This document shows, in pieces, positions 38,235-47,803 of a DNA stretch of 59,234 bases. This stretch comes from Opacimonas viscosa. Its GTDB lineage: Bacteria; Pseudomonadota; Gammaproteobacteria; Enterobacterales; Alteromonadaceae. Under the pieces are notes generated by a model. That model did no database searches. It was not told where the DNA came from and was given only the letters and a program-made list of their open reading frames with translations. Every line of letters starts with the position of its first letter. Positions within the stretch are counted from its first letter, which is position 1. The stretch covers positions 1-59,234 of the forward strand of contig NZ_JANATA010000020.1 in NCBI RefSeq assembly GCF_024199005.1, in the 5' to 3' direction. The translations under genes and the position numbers were made by a program.

Positions 38235-38281
38235 AAAAACAGGAAGCTTCATCCTTTTTTGCTTCTGTTTTTCAATTTTTT
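38235..38281 (+). terminator. Terminator-like hairpin downstream of tRNA-Leu
   Basis: AAAAACAGGAAGC (38235-38247) pairs with GCTTCTGTTTTT (38261-38272) with a one-base bulge, then CAATTTTTTT. It could end the tRNA transcript or act in the leader of the receptor gene. Confidence 0.6.
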
Positions 38282-38380
38282 TGATAAAAACTTGTAACTC
38301 TCAAAATGTCCTATATTCTTCAGTCGAGCAAAATTCATACTACTAAAAATGCTCATAAAAATTAAAATAATGGGAAATTT

Positions 38381-40963
38381 ATGAAAACAAATCAATCAAA
38401 AATTGCTAAGCAAGTAGGTATTGCGTTATCTGCATCTATTGCTTCTAGCGTGTTAATTGCGACACCGGCACTTGCACAAAATGCCAATGCAGAAGCCAGT
38501 GTTGAAAAAATAGCTGTTGTTGGTACTCGTGCAGCGCCACGCTCAATATCTGACTCACCCGTTCCTATCGACATTATCGGTGGAGAAGAGCTAGCAAAAG
38601 CTGGTAATACCGATATGCTAGAACTTTTAAAAGGTACTGTACCTTCTTTAAATGTTCATACAAACCCTATTTCTGATGCAGCAAGCTTAGTGCGTCCTGC
38701 TAACCTTCGTGGTTTACCCACTGACTCTACATTAGTGTTGTTAAATGGTAAGCGTCGTCACCGTTCTTCGGTCATTGCGTTCTTGGGTGGTGGTATCAAT
38801 GATGGTGCACAAGGTCCAGACATTTCAGTGATTCCAAGCATTGCGATGAAGCAAGTAGAAGTATTACGCGACGGTGCCGCTGCGCAGTATGGTTCAGATG
38901 CGATCGCTGGCGTCATGAACTTTGTATTAAAAGATGATGCCGATGGCGGTAGCATTGTGGTTCGTTCTGGCGAGTATTATGAAGGTGATGGCGCTACTAC
39001 TGAGGTTTCTGGTAACTTCGGAATGGCCTTAACTGACGATGGTTTTGCCAATATTTCTTTCCAGTATAAAAATGCGGATGCAACTAGTCGCTCTGTCCAA
39101 CGTCCTGATGCTGCAGCATTTGGTCAAGCAGGTCTTAATGTAGCAAACCCTGCACAAATTTGGGGCTCACCTGAAGTTAAAGATGACATTTCAATCTTTG
39201 GTAACTTTGGTTTAGATCTAGGCAATGATCGTGAAGCATATATGTTCGCGAACTACTCAGAACGTGATATCCGTGGTGGTTTCTATTACCGTAACCCTCA
39301 TACACGCGGTACTGTATATTCATTAGATGGTGGTGCCACTTTACTCGTGGGTGATTTAACACCTGATGATGGTGTAAGCTGTCCAGTTATTCCGATTACA
39401 TCAGCCAACGTAACCACTCAACAAGACTACATTGATGGTGTAGCAAACGATCCTAACTGTTTCGCATTCAATGAAATGATCCCAGAAGGCTTCACCCCTA
39501 ATTTTGGTGGTAACATTACTGATACTTCAATCACTATGGGGACTAAGGGTGAGTTCAAAGAAGGCGCACTAGCTGGCATCATGTATGACTTTTCAGGCTC
39601 TGTCGGTCGTAGTGAATCTGCATTCTTAATCTTCAACACAGTGAATGCATCATTAGGTCCAGATACTCCTCGTGACTTTGCACCAGGCAAATACATTCAA
39701 CTAGAAAAGAACTTCAATGCTGATTTTGTAAAATTCGTCGATGCAGGTTTCTATGAAGAAGTATCCATTGCTTCTGGTTTAGAGTGGCATGAAGAATCAT
39801 TTGAAGTTATTGCTGGTGACGAAGCATCATTTGCTGTTGGCCCATTAACATCTCAAGGTTTTGGTATCGGTTCAAATGGTTTCCCAGGTTTCCAACCGTC
39901 TGCAGCAGGTGTTTTCACTCGCCGTAACGCAGCCGCTTATATCGATGCAGAGTTACCGATTTCAGAAACGTTCTTAATGGGTGCTGCACTGCGTTATGAA
40001 AACTATGATTCGTTTGGTTCTACTACAAATTACAAGATTTCTGCTCAGTTAAATGCAACGGATGACTTGTCTTTCCGTAGTTCGATTTCTACAGGTTTCC
40101 GCGCGCCAACAGTTGGTCAAGCGAACGTGTCGAATGTACAAACGAACTTAGACGGTGGTGTATTAGTTGACTCAGCACTGTTACCACCAACAAACCCTAT
40201 TTCAGCACAATTAGGGGGTACTGAACTCCAACCTGAAGAATCTGAATCATTTACATTAGGTGCAGTTTATACTATTGGTGATGTCTTCTTAACAGTGGAT
40301 TATTACAATATTCAAGTATCTGACCGTATCTCTCAGTCTGATAAAATCAATCTTACAGATACTGATAGAACGGCGCTTCGTGCGGCTGGCGTTCCTAATG
40401 TCGATAGCTTGCAGCAAGTATCGTTCTTTACTAACGACTTCGATACAACAACGCAAGGTATCGATTTAGTTGCTAACTATACGACAGATTTATTTGACGG
40501 AAGCTCAGTATTTTCTCTTGCATATAACTGGAACGAAACCGAAGTTGATAAGTTTTCTGATATCACAGGTGCATTCAAAGTTAAGCGTATTGAAGAAGAT
40601 CTTCCCAACCACCGTGCTACTGCTACTTGGGCACAAACTTGGGATAAAGTCAGCGTCTTCACACGCGCAAACTACTATGGCGAATATCAAGGTGTTCACG
40701 TAGATTGGGATGCAACTGCAGTTACAGCTGATGCTGTGGTTACGTTTGATGTTGATGTTAGCTATAACTTTGATGACAACATTGTACTGACTGTTGGTGC
40801 GCAAAATGTATTTGACCAAGAAGCTGAACGTATCCAGGTAACTGACTACGGTCGTTCACAAGGATTTACTGATGCAAGTACTTTTGGTGGTCAATATTAT
40901 GAGACTTCACCAATGGGCTTTAACGGTGGTTTATACTACGTTAAATTAGCGTATAACTTCTAA
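38381..40963 (+). CDS. TonB-dependent outer-membrane receptor
   Basis: Protein of 860 residues: signal peptide (cleavage near ATPALAQ-N), TonB-box-like region EKIAVVGTRAAPRS, plug domain (about residues 55-175) with LVLLNGKRRHRSS, VEVLRDGAAAQYGSDAIAGVMNF, and a 22-strand beta barrel ending LKLAYNF with a terminal Phe. The plug and barrel keep the motifs of the Alteromonadales/Xanthomonadales-type receptors (ISFRSSISTGFRAPTV-like LSFRSSISTGFRAPT). Substrate unknown; such receptors take up iron chelates, oligosaccharides or peptides. Single-gene unit with a double hairpin behind it. No partner transporter or enzyme next to it. Confidence 0.95.
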   Translation: MKTNQSKIAKQVGIALSASIASSVLIATPALAQNANAEASVEKIAVVGTRAAPRSISDSPVPIDIIGGEELAKAGNTDMLELLKGTVPSLNVHTNPISDAASLVRPANLRGLPTDSTLVLLNGKRRHRSSVIAFLGGGINDGAQGPDISVIPSIAMKQVEVLRDGAAAQYGSDAIAGVMNFVLKDDADGGSIVVRSGEYYEGDGATTEVSGNFGMALTDDGFANISFQYKNADATSRSVQRPDAAAFGQAGLNVANPAQIWGSPEVKDDISIFGNFGLDLGNDREAYMFANYSERDIRGGFYYRNPHTRGTVYSLDGGATLLVGDLTPDDGVSCPVIPITSANVTTQQDYIDGVANDPNCFAFNEMIPEGFTPNFGGNITDTSITMGTKGEFKEGALAGIMYDFSGSVGRSESAFLIFNTVNASLGPDTPRDFAPGKYIQLEKNFNADFVKFVDAGFYEEVSIASGLEWHEESFEVIAGDEASFAVGPLTSQGFGIGSNGFPGFQPSAAGVFTRRNAAAYIDAELPISETFLMGAALRYENYDSFGSTTNYKISAQLNATDDLSFRSSISTGFRAPTVGQANVSNVQTNLDGGVLVDSALLPPTNPISAQLGGTELQPEESESFTLGAVYTIGDVFLTVDYYNIQVSDRISQSDKINLTDTDRTALRAAGVPNVDSLQQVSFFTNDFDTTTQGIDLVANYTTDLFDGSSVFSLAYNWNETEVDKFSDITGAFKVKRIEEDLPNHRATATWAQTWDKVSVFTRANYYGEYQGVHVDWDATAVTADAVVTFDVDVSYNFDDNIVLTVGAQNVFDQEAERIQVTDYGRSQGFTDASTFGGQYYETSPMGFNGGLYYVKLAYNF

Positions 40964-40991
40964 AGCATCGTTGCTTAAATGTGATACTAAC

Positions 40992-41062
40992 TTATCCCTC
41001 ACCATTTTCTGCTGAGGGATAAACAAAAAGGGTCTGATAACGTTGTTATCAGACCCTTTTTT
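40992..41062. terminator. Double hairpin terminator between the TonB receptor and prpF
   Basis: First hairpin TTATCCCTC / GAGGGATAA (about 40992-41022). Second is a perfect 17-bp stem AAAAAGGGTCTGATAAC (41025-41041) / GTTATCAGACCCTTTTT (41045-41061) with a GTT loop and T-run, strong in both directions. Confidence 0.93.
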
Positions 41063-41092
41063 TAGATACCTAGAAAGTACAGAATGATTATC

Positions 41093-42328
41093 TTATTTGA
41101 CCTGTGGTTCTGGTATGCGTACCCATCCTTCCATTAGAACACGGGCTGAACGACTCATAGTCACTTGTTCGACTTCCCATTTTGAGTCATTTTGAGTCGC
41201 TTTTGCGCCCACTTTTAATGTCCCAGAAGGATGCCCAAACGTAACATCAGTCAATTCACCACCACCGGCAGCTAGATTGACGATGGTACCAGGAATTGCA
41301 GCAGCAGTTCCGATTGCAACCGCCGCCGTACCCATCATAGCATGATGCAGTTTACCCATTGATAAAGCTCTTACGTGCAAATCAATTTGCTCCGCACTCA
41401 CTGCAGCCCCACTAGATGTGGTATAGGACTTGGCCTCACTAACAAACGCAATTTTCGGAATATGCTGCGAAGTTTGCGCTGTTTCAATATCCGGGCTCAA
41501 CCCCATGTGAACCGCACCATGTAAACGGATTTTTTCAAGGCGTGTTAATGCATTGACATCACCATTAATCGCTTCTTGTAATTCAGTCCCGGTATACCCT
41601 AAATCTTCCGCTCGGAAAAATAAAGTGGGTATTCCAGAGTTGATCATCGTTACCTCAAGTGGGGCTTCATCAGGTACAACAAGCGTATCGACTAACTGTC
41701 CCGTCGGAAAAACCGCTTCATCTGACTCCACAGGTGCGACAAATGCAATCGGTACTTCTGCAGCCGGAAACGTGACTCCATCTAACATAAAGTCACCGGT
41801 TTCTTGAACCTGTCCATTAGTAATAGGAACACTTGCTAAAATTGTTTTACCGATGTTTTGTTGCCAAATGCGGACTTCACAAACGCCATTTTCAGGAATA
41901 CGTGCAGCATCGACTAAACCATTATTTATGGCAAAAGAACCAACTGCAGCGGTTAAATTGCCACAGTTACCACTCCAGTCTACGAAAGGCTTATCAATAG
42001 CAACTTGCCCGAACAAATAATCCACATCATGTCCGGCTTGGGTACTTTTGGATAAAATCACTGACTTACTGGTACTCGAGGTTGCACCACCCATACCATC
42101 AGTATGCTTAGCATAGGGATCAGGACTGCCAATGACGCGCAACAATACTTCATCGCGATAGCTACCCGGTACTTGAGCTGCAACTGGTAAATCATCTAAT
42201 TTATAGAAAACACCCTTCGAAGTTCCGCCACGCATGTACGTGGCGGGAATTTTTATTTGGGGTGCATGCAGGCTGTGCGACTTGGTCTGCGCATTATCTG
42301 TTGCAGACAAAGTAACTTCTGAACTCAT
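41093..42328 (-). CDS. prpF: AcnD-accessory isomerase PrpF
   Basis: Protein of 411 residues that works with AcnD in the methylcitrate cycle, isomerising 2-methyl-trans-aconitate to the cis form. Diaminopimelate-epimerase-like fold; visible are KIPATYMRGGTSKGVFYKLDDLP, GSPDPYAKHTDGMGGATSSTSK, then DWSGNCGNLTAAVGSFA with the Cys, and a second MGKLHHAMMGTAAVA region with HPSGTL. Its start overlaps the acnD stop by 4 nt (ATGA), so the two are coupled. It ends the operon before a strong terminator. Confidence 0.95.
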   Translation of the reverse strand: MSSEVTLSATDNAQTKSHSLHAPQIKIPATYMRGGTSKGVFYKLDDLPVAAQVPGSYRDEVLLRVIGSPDPYAKHTDGMGGATSSTSKSVILSKSTQAGHDVDYLFGQVAIDKPFVDWSGNCGNLTAAVGSFAINNGLVDAARIPENGVCEVRIWQQNIGKTILASVPITNGQVQETGDFMLDGVTFPAAEVPIAFVAPVESDEAVFPTGQLVDTLVVPDEAPLEVTMINSGIPTLFFRAEDLGYTGTELQEAINGDVNALTRLEKIRLHGAVHMGLSPDIETAQTSQHIPKIAFVSEAKSYTTSSGAAVSAEQIDLHVRALSMGKLHHAMMGTAAVAIGTAAAIPGTIVNLAAGGGELTDVTFGHPSGTLKVGAKATQNDSKWEVEQVTMSRSARVLMEGWVRIPEPQVK

Positions 42329-44919
42329 GCGACTTGTCCTTCTAGGAAATCTTGAGCAAAGCGTTGCAAGACACCACCAGCTTCATAGACACTTTGTTCT
42401 TCAGCAGTATCTAAGCGGCATTTAACCGGAATATCCACTGTTTCTCCGCTCGCACGTGTCATCGTCACAGTCAGCATTTGCCCCGCCGTTATAGCACCAT
42501 TGACACTAAACGTCTCAGTCCCATCAATCGCATAAGTATGGCGCGTTTCCCCTGCAGTAAATTCTAATGGTAAGACGCCCATACCCACTAAATTAGTGCG
42601 GTGAATACGCTCAAAACCTTCAGCAATAATCACTTCCACCCCGGCTAAACGCACACCCTTTGCCGCCCAATCACGAGATGAACCTTGACCGTAGTCAGCA
42701 CCTGCGACAATGACCAGAGGTTGCTTTCTTTGCATATATGTTTCAATCACTTCCCACATGCGATCCACTTTTCCTTCTGGCTCTAGACGAGCTAGTGAGC
42801 CTTGCTGAATATTACCTTGGGCATCGCGTACCATTTCATTGAGTAATTTGGGGTTGGCAAACGTTGCACGCTGTGTGGTTAAGTGGTCGCCACGGTGCGT
42901 TGCATAGGAATTGAAATCTTCTTCTGGCAATTTCATTTTAGCTAGATATTCACCTGCGGCACTGCTTGGCATAATCGCGTTAGATGGTGATAAATGGTCA
43001 GTCGTAATATTATCCCCAAGTACGGCTAGAGGACGCATGTTCTGCATCGTTCTAGGAGCCGCTAAAGCACCTTCCCAATACGGTGGTCGACGAATATAAG
43101 TCGACATTTCGCGCCAGTCATATAACGGATTATTATCCGCGCCATAATCGACGGTTAAATCAAACATAGGCGTGTAGACCTGCTTGAACATATCAGGTTT
43201 AACACTAGCTTTGATGACGGCTTCTACTTCAGCATCGTCTGGCCAAATATCCTTCAAATAAACAGGGTTACCTTCTTTATCCGTACCTAAAGCATCTTTT
43301 TCAATATCAAAACGCATTGAACCGGCAATTGCATAAGCCACAACCAATGGCGGTGATGCTAGGAAAGCCTGAGATGCATAAGGGTGAATACGACCATCAA
43401 AATTACGGTTACCAGACAAAACAGCTGTTGCATACAAATCGCGGTCGATAATTTCTTGTTGGATTGCAGGATCTAAAGCACCCGACATACCATTACAAGA
43501 TGTACATGCGTAAGCCACAATACCAAAGCCAAGTTTTTCTAATTCAGGTAAAAGTCCTGCTTCTTCTAAGTACATTTTTACGACTTTAGAGCCTGGTGCC
43601 AATGATGATTTGACCCAAGGTTGACGGACTAAGCCTAGCTCATTGGCTTTTTTCGCTAACATACCAGCCATAATGACATTACGCGGATTTGAAGTGTTGG
43701 TACAGCTAGTGATTGCGGCAATGATAACGGCCCCATCAGGCATTTGCCCTTCTGTTTTCTCATAGGCTTTAGCAATACCGCGCTGTGCTAATTCACGCAC
43801 AGGTAATTTAGCGTGAGGGTTAGATGGTCCAGCCATGTTCATTTCGACTGCCGATAAGTCAAAAGATAAAATACGTTCATATTCTGCGTCAACCATGCTA
43901 TCAGCCCATAAACCAACGGTTTTCGCATACTCTTCAACTAACTTAACTTGTTCCGGTTCTCGGCCAGTCAATGTTAAATAATCGATGGTTTGTTCATCAA
44001 TATAAAACATCGCTGCAGTGGCACCGTACTCAGGTGTCATATTAGAGATCGTGGCACGATCGCCTAACGATAGATGTTTTGTCCCTTCACCAAAGAATTC
44101 TAAATAAGCGCCGACAACACGTTCTTGACGTAAGAATTGAGTTAATGCTAAGACGATATCTGTGGAAGTAATTCCCGGTTGAGGCTTACCAGTAAATTCA
44201 ACCCCGACAATATCAGGTAAACGCATATAGGAAGCACGACCTAACATCACGTTTTCTGCTTCTAGACCACCAACACCAATCGAAATAACACCAAGGGCAT
44301 CGGTATGTGGTGTGTGTGAATCTGTCCCCACGCAGGTATCTGGAAACGCAACATTATCGCGTAACTGCACCACCGGCGACATTTTTTCCAAATTAATCTG
44401 GTGCATGATTCCGTTGCCGGGTGGGATGACATCTACATTTTTGAACGCTGTTTTGGTCCAGTTAATAAAATGGAAACGGTCTTCATTACGGCGCTCTTCA
44501 ATCGCTCGGTTTTTCTCAAACGCTTCAGGGTCGTAACCACCATGCTCGACAGCCAAAGAGTGATCTACGATTAACTGTGTTGGAACGACTGGGTTTACTT
44601 TCGAGGGGTCACCACCTTTTTCAGCAATCGCATCCCGTAAACCCGCTAAATCGACAAGTGCCGTTTGGCCAAGAATATCATGACAGACGACGCGAGCAGG
44701 AAACCACGGAAAGTCTTTTTCACGTTTGCGGTAAATCAACTGTTCCAAAGAAACCTGAAGATTTTCAGGAGAACATTTGCGCACCAAGTTTTCCGCTAAT
44801 ACCTTTGAAGTGTAAGGGAGCTTAGCATAAGCGCTAGGTTCAATCGCATTGACTGCAGCTTCAGTATCAAAGTACTCAATTGTGCTGTCATTTAATAATT
44901 TTTTATACTCGGTGTTCAT
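42325..44919 (-). CDS. acnD: 2-methylcitrate dehydratase, Fe/S-dependent
   Basis: Aconitase-family enzyme of 864 residues that dehydrates 2-methylcitrate. The start MNTEYKKLLNDSTIEYFDTE one nt after the prpC stop is used; a longer frame is rejected. Cluster cysteines: ITSCTNTSNP (one) and YACTSCNGMSG (two). Other family parts are TDSHTPHTDALGVI, ELVVGADYGQGSSRDWAAKG (written here VIVAGADYGQGSSRDW) and GFERIHRTNLVGMGVLPLEF. Linkage with prpC and prpF distinguishes it from AcnA. This is the AcnD/PrpF route, used instead of PrpD. Confidence 0.97.
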   Translation of the reverse strand: MNTEYKKLLNDSTIEYFDTEAAVNAIEPSAYAKLPYTSKVLAENLVRKCSPENLQVSLEQLIYRKREKDFPWFPARVVCHDILGQTALVDLAGLRDAIAEKGGDPSKVNPVVPTQLIVDHSLAVEHGGYDPEAFEKNRAIEERRNEDRFHFINWTKTAFKNVDVIPPGNGIMHQINLEKMSPVVQLRDNVAFPDTCVGTDSHTPHTDALGVISIGVGGLEAENVMLGRASYMRLPDIVGVEFTGKPQPGITSTDIVLALTQFLRQERVVGAYLEFFGEGTKHLSLGDRATISNMTPEYGATAAMFYIDEQTIDYLTLTGREPEQVKLVEEYAKTVGLWADSMVDAEYERILSFDLSAVEMNMAGPSNPHAKLPVRELAQRGIAKAYEKTEGQMPDGAVIIAAITSCTNTSNPRNVIMAGMLAKKANELGLVRQPWVKSSLAPGSKVVKMYLEEAGLLPELEKLGFGIVAYACTSCNGMSGALDPAIQQEIIDRDLYATAVLSGNRNFDGRIHPYASQAFLASPPLVVAYAIAGSMRFDIEKDALGTDKEGNPVYLKDIWPDDAEVEAVIKASVKPDMFKQVYTPMFDLTVDYGADNNPLYDWREMSTYIRRPPYWEGALAAPRTMQNMRPLAVLGDNITTDHLSPSNAIMPSSAAGEYLAKMKLPEEDFNSYATHRGDHLTTQRATFANPKLLNEMVRDAQGNIQQGSLARLEPEGKVDRMWEVIETYMQRKQPLVIVAGADYGQGSSRDWAAKGVRLAGVEVIIAEGFERIHRTNLVGMGVLPLEFTAGETRHTYAIDGTETFSVNGAITAGQMLTVTMTRASGETVDIPVKCRLDTAEEQSVYEAGGVLQRFAQDFLEGQVA

Positions 44920-44920
44920 C

Positions 44921-46048
44921 TTAGCCACGCTCTGCAATTGGGTTAACTGAACGCGGTTCACTGCCAGTATAATCAGCACTTGGACGAATAATCCGATTAT
45001 TATCACGCTGTTCCATCACGTGTGCAGCCCAACCAGTAAGACGGGAGCAAACAAATATCGGGGTAAATAATTTTGTGGGTATACCCATAAAGAAGTATGC
45101 AGAAGCATGGAAGAAATCGGCGTTACAGAATAATTTTTTGGTATCCCACATATATTCTTCACATGCCACAGAGATATCATACAAACTACTATCACCGTAT
45201 TCTTCGGATAACAATTTAGACCATTTTTTGATGATTACGTTACGTGGATCGGATTCACGATAAATTGCGTGACCAAAGCCCATGATCTTTTCTTTGCGCT
45301 CTAACATGCCTGCCATTTGTATTTTGGCATCTTCTGGAGAGCTGAATTTCTGAATCATTTCCATCGCGGCTTCATTCGCACCACCGTGTAATGGACCACG
45401 TAAAGAACCAATTGCCCCCGTGATACAAGAAAACAGATCTGACAAGGTAGAAGCACACACGCGCGCCGTAAACGTAGAGGCATTAAATTCATGCTCAGCA
45501 TATAAAATCAAGGATACGTCCATCACCTTACGGTGTAATTCAGACGGCGTTTTCCCCGTTAATAACGCTAGGAAATGCCCTCCGATAGAATCTTCTTCAG
45601 TGGTGCAGGCAATTTCGACTCCTTCATGCGAATAGCGATACCAGTAAGTCATAATCGCAGGAAATGCCGCTAATAAACGATTTGCAGCACGATTCTGATC
45701 AGCAAAATCGACTTCTGGTTCTAAATTCCCCAGGAAGCTAGCACCTGTTCGCATGACATCCATAGGGTGGGCATCTTTTGGAATTAATTTTAAAACCGAT
45801 TTCAAGTCTTCTGGTAAATCTCGCATGCCTTTTAATTCAGCGATATAAGCATCTAATTGTGCTTGGTTAGGTAACTCACCATTAAATAGTAAGTAGGCAA
45901 CTTCTTCAAAGGTAGCATTGTCTGCTAAATCAGATACATCATAACCACAGTAAGTTAAACCACTACCTGATTTACCTACTGTACATAATTTGGTTTCACC
46001 TGCAGATTGACCACGTAAACCTGCACCACTTAATTTTTTATCAGCCAT
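44921..46048 (-). CDS. prpC: 2-methylcitrate synthase
   Basis: Citrate-synthase-family enzyme of 375 residues that condenses propionyl-CoA with oxaloacetate. Visible: KSGSGLTYCGYDVSDLADNATFEEVAYLLFNGELP, the catalytic His regions LYAEHEFNASTF and GPLHGGANEAAMEMIQ, then MGFGHAIYRESDPRNVI, and the Asp/Arg end with RLTGWAAHVMEQRDNNRIIRP. The length and the LYAEHEFNASTF form fit the PrpC/short type II branch. Precedes acnD by 1 nt; 106 nt after prpB. Confidence 0.97.
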   Translation of the reverse strand: MADKKLSGAGLRGQSAGETKLCTVGKSGSGLTYCGYDVSDLADNATFEEVAYLLFNGELPNQAQLDAYIAELKGMRDLPEDLKSVLKLIPKDAHPMDVMRTGASFLGNLEPEVDFADQNRAANRLLAAFPAIMTYWYRYSHEGVEIACTTEEDSIGGHFLALLTGKTPSELHRKVMDVSLILYAEHEFNASTFTARVCASTLSDLFSCITGAIGSLRGPLHGGANEAAMEMIQKFSSPEDAKIQMAGMLERKEKIMGFGHAIYRESDPRNVIIKKWSKLLSEEYGDSSLYDISVACEEYMWDTKKLFCNADFFHASAYFFMGIPTKLFTPIFVCSRLTGWAAHVMEQRDNNRIIRPSADYTGSEPRSVNPIAERG

Positions 46049-46154
46049 TTTTTTCTCTCTTTGTAGGGTGAGTTAACCCTTAATGGGACTAACTCGAAAT
46101 TTTATGATTCTCTACCTTGATTATGCATCCTTAGATGTAAGGTAAATATCCGTT

Positions 46155-47033
46155 TTATTTGTTTTTACCTTCTGCAAATAATGCATCAAGCTTTTGTTCA
46201 TAGTCGTGATAACCCAGATAGTCATACAAATCCATACGTGTTTGCATGGTATCGACAACCGCTTTTTGGTCACCGTCATCGAGAATATGACGATAGACAT
46301 TTTCAGCGGCTTTATTCATTGCACGAAAAGCAGATAAAGGATAAAGAACCATCGCTGCTCCCCACTCGCCTAACTGCTCACGATTCCAGAGTTCCGTTTG
46401 ACCAAATTCAGTGATATTCGCCAAAATGGGGACATCTAAAGCTGCGCTAAATGCACGGTAATGTTCTTCAGTCTTGACTGCTTCTGCAAAAATCCCATCC
46501 GCTCCAGCTGCAACATATGCTTTAGCTCGTTCTATAGCTGCTTCGAGGCCTTCTTGAGCAAATGCGTCGGTACGTGCCATGATAAAGAAGTCTGGGTCAG
46601 TACGGGCATCTACTGCGGCCTTGATGCGATCGACCATCTCAGCAGTTGAAACAATTTCTTTATTGGGGCGATGACCACAACGTTTTTGCGCGACTTGGTC
46701 TTCCATGTGTACTGCGGCAGCACCCGCTTTTTCCATATCACGGATGGTTTTAGCAATATTAAATGCACCACCCCAACCAGTATCGATATCGACAAGCAAC
46801 GGTAAATCACACGCAGAGGTAATGCGCTGTACATCCACAATCACATCATTTAGTGACGTCATACCGAGATCAGGTAAACCATAAGATGCATTGGCAACAC
46901 CGCCACCCGAAAGATAAATAGCTTGGTGACCGATTTGTTTTGCCATCATCGCTGAATACGCGTTGATCGTACCAACGACCTGTAAAGGTTTGTTCGCAGC
47001 CAATGCTGCGCGGAATTTTTTACCTGGACTCAT
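46155..47033 (-). CDS. prpB: 2-methylisocitrate lyase
   Basis: PEP mutase/isocitrate-lyase-family enzyme of 292 residues that splits methylisocitrate to pyruvate and succinate. Signature [12 protein letters not shown] with the catalytic Cys; other features are [59 protein letters not shown] and [10 protein letters not shown]. The ATG overlaps the gntR stop by 4 nt. Length matches E. coli PrpB (296). Confidence 0.98.
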   Translation of the reverse strand: MSPGKKFRAALAANKPLQVVGTINAYSAMMAKQIGHQAIYLSGGGVANASYGLPDLGMTSLNDVIVDVQRITSACDLPLLVDIDTGWGGAFNIAKTIRDMEKAGAAAVHMEDQVAQKRCGHRPNKEIVSTAEMVDRIKAAVDARTDPDFFIMARTDAFAQEGLEAAIERAKAYVAAGADGIFAEAVKTEEHYRAFSAALDVPILANITEFGQTELWNREQLGEWGAAMVLYPLSAFRAMNKAAENVYRHILDDGDQKAVVDTMQTRMDLYDYLGYHDYEQKLDALFAEGKNK

Positions 47034-47719
47034 AAAGATTTCCTTGTGGTGTCTGTAGGGGTAAGAAGTTTGTTTTCGATATTATTTTTCGAATATAAGA
47101 TGTGACGACGCATCAACATTTCTGCTAATTCTTCATCACGGTTTTGGATTGCTTGAGCAATATTGGTATGCTCAGCAAAAGCAGTTGTTACCCGAGGCCC
47201 AGCCATACCAAGCTGCACACGATACATGCGCACTAAGTGATAAATGCCTTCGGTTAATAATGTGATTAATTGGGTATTTTTACTACCCATTATAATGCGG
47301 TAATGAAAATCCACATCACCGGCTTCTTGGTAATAGGTTTTTTCTGACTCGACCGTCGTAAAGTGGGTATCGAGTAAAGCCATTAAATCCTTAATCTCTA
47401 GCTCTGTCATGTTTTTAGCAGCGAGCCTTGCAGCCATCCCCTCTAGAGATTCACGCACTTGATACAGTTCAATCAAGCCTTCAGGAGTTAACTCAACAAC
47501 TCGTGCTCCGATGTTAGCTTTGCGCTCAACAATATGACAGGAGGTTAACCGATTGATTGCTTCACGAATAACTGCTCGGCTGACAGCGTATTTTGTCGAC
47601 AACTCTGTTTCACTGAGTTTACTACCTGCAGGGATAAGACCTTCAACGATATCTTGGCGCAACTGGTAAAACGTCTTGTCAGCAGACGTTACTGCCATTG
47701 GGAATACTAAACTCATCAT
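47030..47719 (-). CDS. GntR-family (FadR/VanR group) regulator of the prp operon
   Basis: Repressor of 229 residues: N-terminal winged helix (residues about 12-75) with [27 protein letters not shown] and an FCD-type all-helical ligand domain (about 85-210) with [31 protein letters not shown] and [25 protein letters not shown]; its metal-binding Asp and His residues appear kept (DFHYRI, EHTNIA). It is first in the operon and overlaps prpB by 4 nt. Two identical palindromes in its promoter are likely its operators, so it should autoregulate. In enterics prp is controlled by a sigma-54 PrpR instead. The probable effector is a methylcitrate-cycle intermediate. Confidence 0.9.
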   Translation of the reverse strand: MMSLVFPMAVTSADKTFYQLRQDIVEGLIPAGSKLSETELSTKYAVSRAVIREAINRLTSCHIVERKANIGARVVELTPEGLIELYQVRESLEGMAARLAAKNMTELEIKDLMALLDTHFTTVESEKTYYQEAGDVDFHYRIIMGSKNTQLITLLTEGIYHLVRMYRVQLGMAGPRVTTAFAEHTNIAQAIQNRDEELAEMLMRRHILYSKNNIENKLLTPTDTTRKSL

Positions 47720-47735
47720 TCACTCGACTGATTAC

Positions 47736-47747
47736 ATTGTCGACAAT
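47736..47747. promoter_or_regulatory. Operator 1 of the prp operon (ATTGTCGACAAT)
   Basis: Perfect 12-bp palindrome that overlaps the -10 element of the promoter below. Identical to operator 2, 52 bp away. Matches the TTGTCGACAA-type site used by GntR regulators of prp genes in Shewanella and relatives as I remember it. Confidence 0.85.
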
Positions 47748-47773
47748 ATACGTCTTGTAATGTAAAAACTCAA
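47745..47773 (-). promoter_or_regulatory. Promoter of gntR-prpBC-acnD-prpF
   Basis: Minus-strand TTGAGT (47768-47773), a 17-bp spacer, and TATATT (47745-47750). Operator 1 overlaps the -10, operator 2 is upstream of the -35: a typical repression or looping layout. Confidence 0.75.
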
Positions 47774-47787
47774 GTGAATTAACTAGG

Positions 47788-47799
47788 ATTGTCGACAAT
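47788..47799. promoter_or_regulatory. Operator 2 of the prp operon (ATTGTCGACAAT)
   Basis: Second perfect copy, starting 4 nt after the stop of the enoyl-CoA hydratase-like gene. Centre-to-centre distance to operator 1 is 52 bp, about five helical turns. Confidence 0.85.
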
Positions 47800-47803
47800 A
47801 GTC

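Larger units (their letters stand above)
38080..38380. other. 301-nt gap between tRNA-Leu and the TonB receptor
   Basis: Contains the 14-bp tandem duplication and the terminator-like hairpin listed separately. The leader before the receptor is very AT-rich. No ORF or RNA gene is recognised; a precise promoter cannot be picked with confidence. Confidence 0.6.
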
